A stretch of 64,000 nucleotides of DNA from Bacteroidales bacterium UBA7258 (GCA_002472565.1 DKSK01000024.1:1-64000); one strand, 5' to 3'. Positions 1-8,806 are shown, counted from the first letter of the stretch. Translations and numbers: made by a program. The notes: generated by a model from the sequence alone, not told the origin.

Positions 1-236
1 ATTCCGTACTTCTCAAGGGTGCGGGTCGCTCCGGCGGCTCCCGGAACACGGTTGGCTTCTCCCGTAGGGATGCCGTTGACCATGACCATGCGGGCGCCTC
101 CTACCAGAAGCGTCGCCTTATCCTGGAGGCTCATCGCCTTGATTACGTCTTCTACGTTGTCTTTGGTGAGTTTAGGCTGAGCGGCCAGCGGAAGCGCGGC
201 CAGTGCAGCCATGACAGTTATAAGTGCTTTTTTCAT
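1..236 (-). CDS. Glycoside hydrolase family 3 beta-glucosidase-like, N-terminal part
   Basis: The first 78 codons of a gene that continues past the left edge of the window. It starts MKKALITVMAALAALPLAAQ, a signal peptide, so the enzyme is exported. The mature part reads KLTKDNVEDVIKAMSLQDKA, then a LLVGG segment and VPGAAGATRTLEKYGI. The VPGAAG-T-R segment followed by a tyrosine/glycine pair is typical of the N-terminal end of bacterial GH3 enzymes, which remove terminal beta-linked sugars from oligosaccharides. The catalytic residues lie outside the window, so substrate cannot be inferred. A promoter lies about 40 bases upstream. Confidence 0.8.
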   Translation of the reverse strand, partial: MKKALITVMAALAALPLAAQPKLTKDNVEDVIKAMSLQDKATLLVGGARMVMVNGIPTGEANRVPGAAGATRTLEKYG

Positions 237-272
237 GAAGAAAATAGTTAGGTTATTCTAGTTCTAGTTTTA

Positions 273-303
273 CAAATTTATCAAAAAAATGTAAAACCAT
301 AAA
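273..303 (-). promoter_or_regulatory. Bacteroidetes-type promoter of the GH3 gene
   Basis: On the minus strand a perfect TAAATTTG (-7 box, 273-280) is preceded after 19 bases by TTTA (300-303), one mismatch from the TTTG -33 element. The box lies 36 bases before the GH3 start codon. Confidence 0.65.
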
Positions 304-347
304 GGGTGTGTACTATAATTTCATGGAAAAATATCAAAACTCAAAGA

Positions 348-370
348 GCCGCGGATTTCTCTTCCGCGGC
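348..370 (-). terminator. Terminator of the trp operon
   Basis: An 8-bp perfect GC stem (GCCGCGGA/TCCGCGGC, 7-base loop) begins 9 bases after the trpA stop. It is followed on the minus strand by a moderately T-rich run (TCTTTGAGTTTT). Confidence 0.7.
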
Positions 371-378
371 CGGATATA

Positions 379-1155
379 TTACAGATCGATGTCCGCCTTC
401 AGTTTGCTTATCGCCTTTTCCGCATCTCCGCCATACTGGTCCAGGAGGGTGACGAAACGGCTGCCGATAATCCCGCCGGAGGCATGTGCGCAGGCCGCGT
501 CGAAGGTCTGTTTGTTGCTGATTCCAAAACCGACCATGCGCGGATTCTTTAGATGCAGGCTGTCTATCTTCTCGAAATAAGCCTGCTTGGCCGCATCGAA
601 ATCTTTCTGGGCTCCGGTAGTGGAAGCCGAAGACACCATGTAGATGAAGCCGGAAGTATTCTGGTCAATAAGACGCACTCTCTCCTCACTCGTCTCCGGA
701 GTGATCAGCATAATCATCCTAAGATCATAGCGCTCCGCAATCCGCTTATATTCAGAAATATAATCTCTGAAAGGAAGGTCCGGGACAATCATCCCGTCTA
801 TTCCGGCCTCGGCGCAGGAAGCGCAGAAATTTTCGAAGCCGTATTGATAGATAGGATTCAGGTAGCCCATCAGTATGAGGGGGATGTCCACGTCACGGCG
901 GATGTTCCTCAACTGAGCGAAGAGCTTGTGCAAGGACATTCCATTGCGAAGAGCCTTGACGGCGGCATCCTGGATGACAGGACCGTCAGCCATGGGGTCG
1001 CTGAAAGGAATCCCGATCTCAATCATATTCACCCCCTCACGCGAGAGGGTCCTGACGACGTCCGCGGTGCCCTCAAGGGTAGGAGCCCCGGCACAGAAAT
1101 ATATCGACAGCAGGCGCTCAGGCTTGCTTGCGAACAATTTGTCAATTCTATTCAT
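379..1155 (-). CDS. trpA: Tryptophan synthase alpha chain
   Basis: Cleaves indole-3-glycerol phosphate to indole and glyceraldehyde 3-phosphate, passing indole to TrpB. At 258 residues it has the usual length. The active-site segment IEIGIPFSDPMADGPV (residues 45-60) carries the catalytic pair Glu46 and Asp57. The phosphate-binding C-terminal segment GFGISNKQTF and the following GGIIGSRFV are present. It is the last gene of the operon and overlaps trpF by 8 bases, which suggests translational coupling. trpA lies at the opposite end of the operon from trpB. Confidence 0.96.
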   Translation of the reverse strand: MNRIDKLFASKPERLLSIYFCAGAPTLEGTADVVRTLSREGVNMIEIGIPFSDPMADGPVIQDAAVKALRNGMSLHKLFAQLRNIRRDVDIPLILMGYLNPIYQYGFENFCASCAEAGIDGMIVPDLPFRDYISEYKRIAERYDLRMIMLITPETSEERVRLIDQNTSGFIYMVSSASTTGAQKDFDAAKQAYFEKIDSLHLKNPRMVGFGISNKQTFDAACAHASGGIIGSRFVTLLDQYGGDAEKAISKLKADIDL

Positions 1156-1762
1156 ATTGGAACAATTCTTTTAGGAAATTTTTTATTTTCATGGCGTCCT
1201 TCAGTCCTGGACGCAATTCAAAGCGGCTGTTAAGGTCGTAGCCGGCAAGGGCGGGATGGGAGAAGTTCCGAAGGGCGGACAGGCTTTCCGGCCCGAGGCC
1301 GCCGCTGAGGAGGAAAGGCGTTGAGCCGCGATAATTTTCCAGAATCTTCCAGTCGAAACATTTTCCAGAGCCTCCCATCGAAGGAGAAGCGGTATCGAAG
1401 AGGAAATAATCACAGGTACCTGCATATTCTCCGACTGAAGAGAGACCGGAAAGAGAAGCAAGCTGGAAGGCTTTGATCACTTTCAGCCCCATAGCCTTGA
1501 ATTTCAGACATTTATCCGGACTTTCATTTCCATGGAACTGAACATGGCTGAGGCCATATTCATGGACCTTCATCTCGATTTCATCCTCATCCGCGTCCAC
1601 GAAGACACCTGTCCTTCCGGCCCTCATGGGCAGATAGGACGGGAGAGCCTTGCAGCGGCGGGGCGACTTGGGATAGAAGATGAAACCTACAAGGTCCACG
1701 CCCAGAGCCTCAACCTCGCGGATATTGTCTCCGTCAGTCATTCCGCAAACCTTGGTCAGCAT
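1148..1762 (-). CDS. trpF: Phosphoribosylanthranilate isomerase
   Basis: Converts N-(5-phosphoribosyl)anthranilate to its 1-deoxyribulose isomer, the third step of tryptophan synthesis. The N-terminus MLTKVCGMTDGDNI carries the general-base Cys6 in the KVCGMT motif. The LVGFIFYPKSPR and FLLSGGLGPESL segments are standard TIM-barrel strands of the family. It has 204 residues, the usual length. It overlaps trpC by 7 bases and trpA by 8, so the three cistrons are probably coupled. Confidence 0.95.
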   Translation of the reverse strand: MLTKVCGMTDGDNIREVEALGVDLVGFIFYPKSPRRCKALPSYLPMRAGRTGVFVDADEDEIEMKVHEYGLSHVQFHGNESPDKCLKFKAMGLKVIKAFQLASLSGLSSVGEYAGTCDYFLFDTASPSMGGSGKCFDWKILENYRGSTPFLLSGGLGPESLSALRNFSHPALAGYDLNSRFELRPGLKDAMKIKNFLKELFQYE

Positions 1763-2502
1763 GACTCCAATTCTTTTATAAAATTACCGAGTGCCACTCC
1801 AGGAGAGGCCTCCTTCATGAAGGCTTCTCCGAGGAGGAAGCCGCGGAAACCCTCTCTGCGCAGGTCGCGAACCGTTTGCGGACTGGAGATTCCACTCTCT
1901 GAAACCAGCACGCAATCTTTCCGCCCGAGCCTTTCCCGCAGTTTTCCGGCAAGACGGAAAGAGTTCCGCACGTCGGTTGTAAAAGTGCCGAGATTCCGGT
2001 TGTTGACTCCTAGGCAGTCCGCTCCGAGGTCGACGTAATCAAGCTCAGCCTCCGAATGGATTTCAAGAAGCACTTCGAGACCGAGTCTGTGGGCCTCCTC
2101 GCAGAGTTCTCCGCACTTCTCCAGCTGTAGACAGGCCGCTATCAGCAGGACGGCGTCCGCCCCGGCCTCTCTGGCCTCGTAAAGCTGGAGAGGGTCTATG
2201 ATGAAGTCTTTTCGCAGAATAGGGATGTCCGCAATCTGGCGCACTGCCCTGATATAGCCGAGATTTCCGCCGAAAAACTCCGCATCTGTCAGGATAGACA
2301 AGGCGCTCGCCCCTCCCTCACAATACTCCGGAACGACCTTCAGCGGGTCAGCATCCTCATGGATCCAACCCTTGGAAGGAGACTTCCGCTTAAACTCCGC
2401 AATGATTCCCGAGCCCTCCGTCAAGGCCTTCCTGAGGCTGAGAACCGGCCTTCTCGACACCTCCGCACGCTTGTGCGCCACTATTTTCTCCAGGATGTCC
2501 AT
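1756..2502 (-). CDS. trpC: Indole-3-glycerol phosphate synthase
   Basis: Closes the indole ring in the fourth step of tryptophan synthesis. The AEFKRKSPSKGW segment supplies the catalytic Lys of the KxSPS motif, and ILRKDFI is the strand with the second active-site Lys. LLIAACL, GVNNRNLGTF and SESGISSP follow in family order. It is a stand-alone 248-residue protein, not fused to TrpF as in enterobacteria. Only 3 bases separate its start from the trpD stop. Confidence 0.96.
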   Translation of the reverse strand: MDILEKIVAHKRAEVSRRPVLSLRKALTEGSGIIAEFKRKSPSKGWIHEDADPLKVVPEYCEGGASALSILTDAEFFGGNLGYIRAVRQIADIPILRKDFIIDPLQLYEAREAGADAVLLIAACLQLEKCGELCEEAHRLGLEVLLEIHSEAELDYVDLGADCLGVNNRNLGTFTTDVRNSFRLAGKLRERLGRKDCVLVSESGISSPQTVRDLRREGFRGFLLGEAFMKEASPGVALGNFIKELESC

Positions 2503-2505
2503 CGA

Positions 2506-3501
2506 CTATGAATTTATTTCCACGAATTTATTGAAGGCAGCGAGGGCATGGCCCCCATCCAGAGAATCTTTGGCTATGTCAAGGCACTCAGCCATGCTCT
2601 TCCCCTTTTCTATGAGCTGGATGGCCACGGCGGCATTGACAAGGACAGTCTGCCTCTGAGACTTCTCCGCCTCCCCCGCCAGCACCTTGTCGAATATCCT
2701 CGCCGCTTCCTCGGCCGACTCGCCTCCGGAAAGTTGTCCTGGCTCTGATCTGTCGAAGCCGAGGTCCTCCGGACTGAAGACGTGCTCGTAATCAGAGGTG
2801 CTGATTTTGAAGTCGCTTGTCAGAGAAATCTCGTCATAGCCGTCGAGACTTGTGACTATGGCGTAGCGTATTCCAAGCTTGTTCATCACATTGACATAGA
2901 GACGCATCTGTTCAAGATTCGCGGTTCCGAGAAGCTGGTAGGCAGGTCCGCAGGGGTTGATGAGCGGTCCGAGCAGATTGAAAACCGTCGGGAAGCGGAG
3001 AGCCTTTCTTGTCGGGCCGACGAATTTCATGGCCTTGGCGAAAAGCTGGGCGTGGAGGTAGCAGATACCGGCTTCCTCGATGCTCCTCGTCAAGATGTCA
3101 TGGTCAGCGGTGAATTTAACCCCATGCTGCTGGATGACTGTGCTGGCTCCGCTGACGGAAGTGGCTCCGAAATTTCCGTGCTTCGCCACTTTGTAGCCGG
3201 CTCCCGCCACGACGAAGCAGGCACAGGTCGAGATATTGAAGGTATTCTTCCCGTCTCCTCCCGTACCTACTATGTCGAGGGGCTTATAAGGGGATAGATC
3301 GACCGGAAGCCTGGTCTCCATAAGGGCCTCGCGGAAGCCTATAAGTTCGTCGGCCGTGACGCCCCTCATCTGAAGCATTGCCAGCAGGGCGGCTATCTGG
3401 GCCTCCGGATACTTTTCCTTCGTGATGTTCAACAATATATTTTTAGTGTCTTGCGAAGAGAGCTTCTCCTGATTGAGAAGCTTCATTAGATACTCTTTCA
3501 T
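2506..3501 (-). CDS. trpD: Anthranilate phosphoribosyltransferase
   Basis: Transfers phosphoribose from PRPP to anthranilate. The PRPP-binding signature DIVGTGGDGKNTFNIST is near residue 78, followed by KHGNFGATSVSGAS. At 331 residues it is the free transferase, separate from the TrpG glutaminase domain. The 59-base gap upstream to trpG is the largest inside the operon. I see no terminator in it. Confidence 0.96.
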   Translation of the reverse strand: MKEYLMKLLNQEKLSSQDTKNILLNITKEKYPEAQIAALLAMLQMRGVTADELIGFREALMETRLPVDLSPYKPLDIVGTGGDGKNTFNISTCACFVVAGAGYKVAKHGNFGATSVSGASTVIQQHGVKFTADHDILTRSIEEAGICYLHAQLFAKAMKFVGPTRKALRFPTVFNLLGPLINPCGPAYQLLGTANLEQMRLYVNVMNKLGIRYAIVTSLDGYDEISLTSDFKISTSDYEHVFSPEDLGFDRSEPGQLSGGESAEEAARIFDKVLAGEAEKSQRQTVLVNAAVAIQLIEKGKSMAECLDIAKDSLDGGHALAAFNKFVEINS

Positions 3502-3560
3502 TTCCTTTCTAATTACTGATTATTGTTTCGGACAGGCCTTTGCCGTTTTGGCCATGACTC

Positions 3561-4130
3561 TCATCCGTTCAAAAAATTCCTGATGATCGTCTCTCCGTCA
3601 GGGGTAAGAATGGATTCAGGATGGAACTGGATGCCTTGGACATCATAGTCCTTGTGCCTGAGAGCCATGATGAAGTCCTCCTCGCTTATGGCCGTAACCT
3701 CAAGGCAAGACGGAAAAGCATCCCTGTCGACCACCCATGAATGATAACGGCCCGCCGGAATCCAGTCAGGAAGCCCTTTGAAGAGACCCTTGTCCTTGTC
3801 ATGGAATATTCTGACCGGAGTCTGGACGCCATGGAAGACTTTGGAAAGATTGGTCAGCTTCGCGCCGAAGGCCTCCCCTATCGCCTGCTCTCCGAGGCAG
3901 ACGCCCAATATGGATTTTTCAGGGGCATATTCATGAATCACGTCCATGACAAGACCAGCCTCCGAAGGTATCCCCGGACCAGGGGAAATGATGATCTTAT
4001 CGTAGTCCTGAAGATCCTCCATATGGAAACGGTCGTTCCTAAATACATCGGCTTCCGTCCCGAGACTCCTCACCAGATGTGCAAGATTGTAGGTGAAGGA
4101 ATCGTAATTGTCTATGATTATAGTTCTCAT
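3561..4130 (-). CDS. trpG: Anthranilate synthase, glutamine amidotransferase subunit
   Basis: Supplies ammonia from glutamine to TrpE. The class I amidotransferase nucleophile is in GVCLGEQAIGEAF, and the His/Glu of the triad in QFHPESI near the C-terminus. GEQAIGE replaces the more usual GHQ form, a variation I also associate with Bacteroidetes homologues. An in-frame GTG at 4136 overlaps the trpE stop. I chose the ATG at 4130, two bases after that stop, because the protein then begins MRTIIIDNYDSFTYNL, the normal N-terminus. Confidence 0.95.
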   Translation of the reverse strand: MRTIIIDNYDSFTYNLAHLVRSLGTEADVFRNDRFHMEDLQDYDKIIISPGPGIPSEAGLVMDVIHEYAPEKSILGVCLGEQAIGEAFGAKLTNLSKVFHGVQTPVRIFHDKDKGLFKGLPDWIPAGRYHSWVVDRDAFPSCLEVTAISEEDFIMALRHKDYDVQGIQFHPESILTPDGETIIRNFLNG

Positions 4131-4132
4131 AT

Positions 4133-5539
4133 TCACAGTGTTTCGCTTTCCTCGATGGCCTTTCTCAGGGCTCCGAGCTTGTTATTGACTTCCTGAAGTT
4201 CATCCTCAACCTTACTCTGGGCCGTGATGCCACCTCCGGCCTGAAACCAGAGCTTGCCGTTGCGGCTGACAAAGGTCCTGATGGTGATGGCCTGGTTGAG
4301 GTTGCCGTCCAGGCCGATGAAGCCGACGCATCCGCCGTAGGCTCCCCTGTTGTGAGGCTCCAGCTCGCTGATTATCTGCATAGCGCGGACTTTCGGAGCT
4401 CCGGAAAGAGTTCCGGCAGGGAAGGTATCCATGAACACTTTGACAGGATCTGCACCCTCGTTGACAACTCCGCTGACCCGGCTGACAAGATGGATGACAT
4501 GGCTGTAATATTGAAGTTGCTTCAAGAAATCTACGCCTACATCATGGCAATTTCTGGAGAGGTCGTTTCTGGCGAGGTCAACGAGCATGGTATGTTCCGC
4601 ATTTTCCTTAGGATCATAGCGGAGAGTGCTGGCGTTCTGCTCGTCCTTGACCGGATCCCCCGTCCTTGCTGTCGTACCTGCGATCGGGTCGATGAAGGCC
4701 TTTCCGCCCTCGATTCTGCAATGGGTCTCAGGTGAAGAACCGAAAATCCTGAAGCCTCCGAAGTCGAAATAGAAGAGATAAGGCGAAGGATTGATACTCC
4801 TCAGGGATCTGTAGAGGCGGAAGTCGTCTCCCATGAAACCCTGCTCGAAGCGCCTTGAGATGACAATCTGGAAGGTGTCTCCTCTCATGCAATGGGCTAT
4901 GCATCTGCGGATGTTCTCTCTGTGCTCCTCATCCGTGAGAGTAGAAGTCGTCTCCCCCACCCTCTTGAAGTCGTAGACAGGGAATTTTCCGCTCTCCATT
5001 ATTCCGCGGAGCCTGTCCAGGTCGTCCTCTTCGCCGTCTTCCAGCAGCTCGACCAAGGTCATCTCCGACTTAAAGCCCTTGAAGACGATGAGATATTTAT
5101 AGAGGATGTACATCAGGTCAGGAGCATCGTTTTCCTCGTCCGTCTCGTCCTTGACGGGAATGTCTTCGAGATAGCCCACGACATTGAAGGAAGTGTAGCC
5201 ATAGATTCCGCAATAAGACGAATATTCTCCTTCGACTTCAAAGCAGTCGAGGAAATCGCGGATGACTTTCGTGACACCTTCCGACCCGGTCTTTTCCAGT
5301 TTCTTCGTGATAAGTCCGCCGTCCGGCATCCTGTAGGTAAGGTTCCCATGGCCGATCGAAACGCTTGCTATCGGGTCTATCCCGATAAAGGAGCGGCTGT
5401 TCTCTCCGCCATGATAATCAGAGCTTTCCAAAAGGAAGCTGCGAGCATACAAATCCCTGACTTTCAAATAAGTACTGACCGGAGTGTAGAAGTCTCCCAG
5501 CATGGTCTTTCCGGCAGTCTTGTAATGATACTTTTTCAT
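4133..5539 (-). CDS. trpE: Anthranilate synthase component I
   Basis: Converts chorismate plus ammonia to anthranilate, the committed step. It has 468 residues. The N-terminal part carries the LLESS...S motif that binds tryptophan in feedback-sensitive enzymes, so end-product inhibition is probably retained. The chorismate-binding C-terminal half has FDFGGFRIFGSSPE, IDPIAGTTARTG, NDLSRNC, FPAGTLSGAPKVRA and a GAYGG segment, all expected. The protein pairs with TrpG, whose gene begins immediately after its stop. Confidence 0.96.
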   Translation of the reverse strand: MKKYHYKTAGKTMLGDFYTPVSTYLKVRDLYARSFLLESSDYHGGENSRSFIGIDPIASVSIGHGNLTYRMPDGGLITKKLEKTGSEGVTKVIRDFLDCFEVEGEYSSYCGIYGYTSFNVVGYLEDIPVKDETDEENDAPDLMYILYKYLIVFKGFKSEMTLVELLEDGEEDDLDRLRGIMESGKFPVYDFKRVGETTSTLTDEEHRENIRRCIAHCMRGDTFQIVISRRFEQGFMGDDFRLYRSLRSINPSPYLFYFDFGGFRIFGSSPETHCRIEGGKAFIDPIAGTTARTGDPVKDEQNASTLRYDPKENAEHTMLVDLARNDLSRNCHDVGVDFLKQLQYYSHVIHLVSRVSGVVNEGADPVKVFMDTFPAGTLSGAPKVRAMQIISELEPHNRGAYGGCVGFIGLDGNLNQAITIRTFVSRNGKLWFQAGGGITAQSKVEDELQEVNNKLGALRKAIEESETL

Positions 5540-5542
5540 ATT

Positions 5543-6724
5543 CTATCTATTGTAATATCCCAGATATGTTTCCATGTCCTTGTCGCCTCTTCCGGAGACA
5601 GTCACCACGACGATGTCTTCCGGCTTGAAGTGCATCTTTGGCAGGACTCCCAGGGCATGGGCGCTCTCCATGGCAGGAATGATGCCTTCCATCCGGGTGA
5701 GCTCGTAGCCGGCCGCGACCGCCTCGTCGTCGTTGACAGGAATCACCTTCGCCCTCTTCGCCTTGGCAAGGTTCGCATGCATGGGGCCTATTCCAGGATA
5801 GTCGAGGCCTGCGCTTATGGAATATGGTTCCTCTATCTGTCCGTCTTCGTTCTGGATGACATATGTTTTGGCTCCATGGATGATTCCTGTCCGGCCAAGG
5901 GCTATGGTGGCGGCGGTCTTTCCGCTCTCAATTCCAAGGCCGCCAGCTTCGGCGAGGACGACCTTCACCCTCCGGTCATCGATATAATGGTAGATGGAGC
6001 CGGCCGCGTTGCTGCCTCCGCCCACACAGGCGATGATATAGTCCGGATAGTCACGGCCGACCTTTTCTTCGAGCTGCCACTTGATTTCTTCACTGATTAC
6101 GGACTGGAGCCGCGCCACCATGTCCGGGTAAGGATGAGGACCTACGGTAGATCCTATTATATAGTAAGTGTCTTCCGGATGGCGGCACCAGTCTCTGATG
6201 GCCTCGTTGGTAGCGTCCTTGAGGGTCTTGTTGCCGGACTCCACCGGTACTACCTCCGCTCCGAGCATCTTCATTTTCTCTACGTTCATGTGCTGGCGCC
6301 TGACGTCTTCCGCACCCATGTAGACTACGCATTTCATGTCCATCAGGGCGCATACCGTAGCCGTGGCCACTCCGTGCTGGCCGGCTCCTGTCTCAGCAAT
6401 GATTCGAGTCTTGCCCATGCGCCGGGCTATCAGGATTTGCCCGAGGGTGTTGTTGATCTTGTGCGCGCCAGTGTGGTTCAGGTCTTCCCGCTTCAGAAAG
6501 ATGCGGGCTCCGTACTTTTCCGAGAGCCTTGCCGCAGGGTAAAGCGGAGAGGGTCTTCCCGCATAGTCTTTAAGAAGAGCTCTGAATTCCTTCTGGAAGT
6601 CTTCGCTCTCGATGATCTTCAGATAGCATCCCTGGAGATCTTCGACGCATTTGTGGAGAATCTCAGGGACGTAGGCCCCTCCGAAATCTCCGTAATAACC
6701 ATTTTCATCAACCAAGTAACTCAT
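5543..6724 (-). CDS. trpB: Tryptophan synthase beta chain
   Basis: PLP enzyme that condenses indole with serine. The PLP lysine is in [11 protein letters not shown], and the phosphate-binding glycine loop GGGSNAAGS is present. It has 393 residues, the usual length for TrpB1. It is the first structural gene of the operon, only 3 bases ahead of trpE. The start codon follows a 212-base transcribed leader (6725-6936) after the trpL stop, which contains the attenuator terminator. Confidence 0.97.
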   Translation of the reverse strand: MSYLVDENGYYGDFGGAYVPEILHKCVEDLQGCYLKIIESEDFQKEFRALLKDYAGRPSPLYPAARLSEKYGARIFLKREDLNHTGAHKINNTLGQILIARRMGKTRIIAETGAGQHGVATATVCALMDMKCVVYMGAEDVRRQHMNVEKMKMLGAEVVPVESGNKTLKDATNEAIRDWCRHPEDTYYIIGSTVGPHPYPDMVARLQSVISEEIKWQLEEKVGRDYPDYIIACVGGGSNAAGSIYHYIDDRRVKVVLAEAGGLGIESGKTAATIALGRTGIIHGAKTYVIQNEDGQIEEPYSISAGLDYPGIGPMHANLAKAKRAKVIPVNDDEAVAAGYELTRMEGIIPAMESAHALGVLPKMHFKPEDIVVVTVSGRGDKDMETYLGYYNR

Positions 6725-6862
6725 AATATTTAAAGCAGTTTATTCCGTGATTTTCAATGCCGTTTTTTCCGCTTATTTTTATTTCTCATATAGAAATACG
6801 AAACCCATCCATGGTCCTCCCCGATTCTTTCCGCAAAGCTTCTTCCGAGACTTCAGGGCACC

Positions 6863-6891
6863 AAAAAAGCCCCGTCGCATCGCGGCAGGGC
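6863..6891 (-). terminator. trp attenuator: intrinsic terminator in the operon leader
   Basis: On the minus strand a 10-bp GC stem with one mismatch and a GAT loop (6869-6891) is followed by six T residues (6863-6868), an intrinsic terminator between trpL and trpB. Two competing pairings are visible. CUUAC inside trpL can pair with GUAAG around its stop codon (segments 1:2). The segment GUGGUCAGCU just after can pair imperfectly with AGCCCUGCCGC of the terminator 5' arm (segments 2:3). This is the logic of a ribosome-mediated attenuator; the second pairing is weak by eye. Confidence 0.8.
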
Positions 6892-6936
6892 TCTCATTGT
6901 GTTTATTTGCTTAGCGCACAGGGGACAGCTGACCAC

Positions 6937-6993
6937 TTACGACCTTTTGAGTTGTAAGAAGCGCCACCACCAATATGCGTTGAAATTCATCAT
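6937..6993 (-). CDS. trpL: trp operon leader peptide
   Basis: An 18-codon reading frame encodes MMNFNAYWWWRFLQLKRS, with three consecutive Trp codons in the centre. It lies between a strong promoter (start codon 20 bases from the -7 box) and an intrinsic terminator in front of trpB. The stop codon falls inside a segment that can pair with upstream sequence, so ribosomes stalled at UGG or released at the stop would change RNA folding. The arrangement, the Trp run and the following Arg parallel enterobacterial trpL. The second ATG is an alternative start. Confidence 0.88.
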   Translation of the reverse strand: MMNFNAYWWWRFLQLKRS

Positions 6994-7012
6994 GTTTTCG
7001 GTATTCCGATTG

Positions 7013-7043
7013 TAAAAGTACATTTTTCCCGAGAAAAACCAAA
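7013..7043 (-). promoter_or_regulatory. Promoter of the trp operon
   Basis: On the minus strand TTTG (7040-7043), exactly 19 bases, then TACTTTTA (7013-7020), one mismatch from TAnnTTTG. It is placed just ahead of trpL, so the transcript would include the leader peptide and attenuator. Confidence 0.75.
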
Positions 7044-7133
7044 GAAAAATTGCACTTTTTCGCCCCATGGCGGTCCATGGCGGCCCCATAACAGGATTCC
7101 GGCCATCTCAGGTGTCCTCCGGGTACGCCCCCT

Positions 7134-7178
7134 CACTCACGAAGACCGCTGTGGGCACCAGAGCGGAGACAGTGAGTG
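7134..7178 (-). terminator. Hairpin after the glycosyltransferase gene
   Basis: Interrupted stem starting 5 bases after the stop of the glycosyltransferase gene: CACTCAC pairs with GTGAGTG and inside it CCGCT pairs with AGCGG. No T run follows, so it may be an RNA 3'-end structure rather than a true intrinsic terminator. Confidence 0.4.
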
Positions 7179-7183
7179 CGGGC

Positions 7184-8653
7184 TTATTTTGCCGCGGAGC
7201 TGCGGTTGAGGGCGATACGTGCCTGGAGTTCCCAGGTGCGGATCTTGTCTTTGTAGAAATTGTTCGCGTTTACCTTGTCTATGTCAAGGGCGGCGTCGGA
7301 GTTGTTGTCCCAACGACGGCAATTGTACATGACATCATAAATCCTGCCTATCTGGTACTCTCTGCTGACCCTCAGGGCGACGGCATAGTCCTCGCCATAT
7401 TTCGTAGGAGGAAAGTTCAGCGTCTTGAGAAGCGGAGTCCAGAAGCCCCTCGGAGCTCCGAGTCCGTTTATTCTAAGTGCATTGTTTCTTCCGTTATCAG
7501 GAGTCCATTCCTTATGGTCGATGACTCCCGGAGGAAGGATGTTCAGATTGATGTCGGTAAGGCGGTAGGAGCCTATGACCATGGCGCAATTGTTGGCATA
7601 GAAGGCATCCACAAACTTCTGGACAGTATTCTCATCAGAATACATGTCATCGGAATCAAGCTGAAGGGCGAAACGGCCGCACTTCGGATGATGAAGCGCA
7701 GAATTCCAGTTTCCGCCTATCCCATGCCAGGTTTTGTCTTGCGCAATGTATATGAGACGAGGGTCGTCGAGATGCTTCTTTATCTTGTCTACAGTACCAT
7801 CGTCGGAATTGTCGTCTACGACGAAGACATTATATTTGAATGTCGTCTTCTGGCTGAGGGCGGAGGTAATGGCATCTTCGATGGTGCGGACCCTGTTTTT
7901 GCACGGAATCACGACAGAAGCCTCATATTCATACTTTTCGTCTCCGAAATTGATATGTTTGAATTTAGGCTCAAGGTAGCCTCCTATAGTCTTAAGATGT
8001 TCAGTCACAGCTTTTTCCATCTCCACCTGGACAGCTCTGTTCTTCGGGTCGACGTAATCGAAGAGCTTTTCTCCGCTCTTGCGGTCGTCAAGTTCGATTT
8101 CATAATAAAGGTACTCACTGACATGAACAAGACTGCCTTTTTCCGAAACCTTGAGCCTGAGGTCATAGAGGCCGGCATACAGATAATCAGCCGTCATCCT
8201 TGCGGCGGCTTCCTTAAGGGCGGAAGTTTTGTAGAGAAGGACTGAGCCGAAGTCGAAATCATCTCTCAGAGCTCCGAACTGGCAGTCGATAAGCGGGATC
8301 TGCTTTCTTTCGCCTCCAGCCACGTTGAAGTGGTCGGCATAGGCCATGGCGGCATCTGCATCTTCGGCGACCTGAAGAAGCCTTTCGAGGGAGAAGGCGC
8401 CGAAGCTGAGGGCGGTGAATTTCGTATAGATGAGGGCGAACTCAGTTCCTGCGGCGGATGCTTCCTTGCGGATAGCATCTGAGCTTTTCAGGCCTTCAGT
8501 CTCGATGGATTCATAACCTTGCGGGGCTGGGGCGGAGCCTTTTTCTCTGATTAGAATTATCTTTTCGACCGCAGTTTCGCGGGAAAGATTTTCGAGTGTG
8601 GCCTTGGCCTGGGCTTCATCACGGTACGGAATGAAACAAGTTATCTTTTTCAT
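7184..8653 (-). CDS. Two-domain glycosyltransferase family 2 protein
   Basis: A 489-residue cytoplasmic protein without signal peptide. The C-terminal domain (from about residue 245) is a GT-A fold glycosyltransferase: ASVVIPCKNRVRTIEDAI, then FVVDDNSDDGTVD, and the metal-binding DSDDMY segment. The N-terminal 230 residues (ITCFIPYRDEAQAKATLENL) look like a degenerate second copy of the same fold with no clear DxD. The sugar and acceptor are unknown; proteins of this kind usually act in surface polysaccharide or glycoprotein synthesis. It has its own promoter and no glycan cluster around it. Confidence 0.8.
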   Translation of the reverse strand: MKKITCFIPYRDEAQAKATLENLSRETAVEKIILIREKGSAPAPQGYESIETEGLKSSDAIRKEASAAGTEFALIYTKFTALSFGAFSLERLLQVAEDADAAMAYADHFNVAGGERKQIPLIDCQFGALRDDFDFGSVLLYKTSALKEAAARMTADYLYAGLYDLRLKVSEKGSLVHVSEYLYYEIELDDRKSGEKLFDYVDPKNRAVQVEMEKAVTEHLKTIGGYLEPKFKHINFGDEKYEYEASVVIPCKNRVRTIEDAITSALSQKTTFKYNVFVVDDNSDDGTVDKIKKHLDDPRLIYIAQDKTWHGIGGNWNSALHHPKCGRFALQLDSDDMYSDENTVQKFVDAFYANNCAMVIGSYRLTDINLNILPPGVIDHKEWTPDNGRNNALRINGLGAPRGFWTPLLKTLNFPPTKYGEDYAVALRVSREYQIGRIYDVMYNCRRWDNNSDAALDIDKVNANNFYKDKIRTWELQARIALNRSSAAK

Positions 8654-8670
8654 CTGATTATCAGTTTATG

Positions 8671-8678
8671 CAAATATA
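8671..8678 (-). promoter_or_regulatory. -7 box of the glycosyltransferase gene
   Basis: Perfect TATATTTG on the minus strand, 17 bases before the start codon. No clear TTTG is present at the expected -33 distance. Confidence 0.55.
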
Positions 8679-8778
8679 CTGAAAGAAATGGAAATAAAAA
8701 GCGTGGCGCGGAGGACGCGAGAAGCGGAGAAGGTATGCAAGCAAGACGGATGGCGGATCGGCGAAGAGATGCAAGCAA

Positions 8779-8806
8779 GACGGGCGGACCTTTCGGTCCG
8801 TCCGTC
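8779..8806 (-). terminator. Hairpin downstream of the purine permease gene
   Basis: A 12-bp stem with one G-T pair and a 4-base loop, about 100 bases after the permease stop. The region also contains ATGCAAGCAAGACGG twice (8735-8749 and 8769-8783), the second copy running into the stem. The T run is poor, so termination is inferred from position only. Confidence 0.5.

Noticed and set aside
1..236. Polysaccharide utilisation locus at the left edge
   Set aside because: Only the start of a GH3 gene is visible, with the trp operon beside it; no Sus genes are adjacent.
4892..6733. 613-codon open frame on the plus strand opposite trpE and trpB
   Set aside because: It mirrors the minus-strand genes, has no recognisable motif, and such long shadows are expected opposite GC-rich codons.
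8735..8783. ATGCAAGCAAGACGG direct repeat as a mobile-element target duplication
   Set aside because: Only 19 bases lie between the copies, with no transposase or inverted ends; more likely a local duplication near the hairpin.
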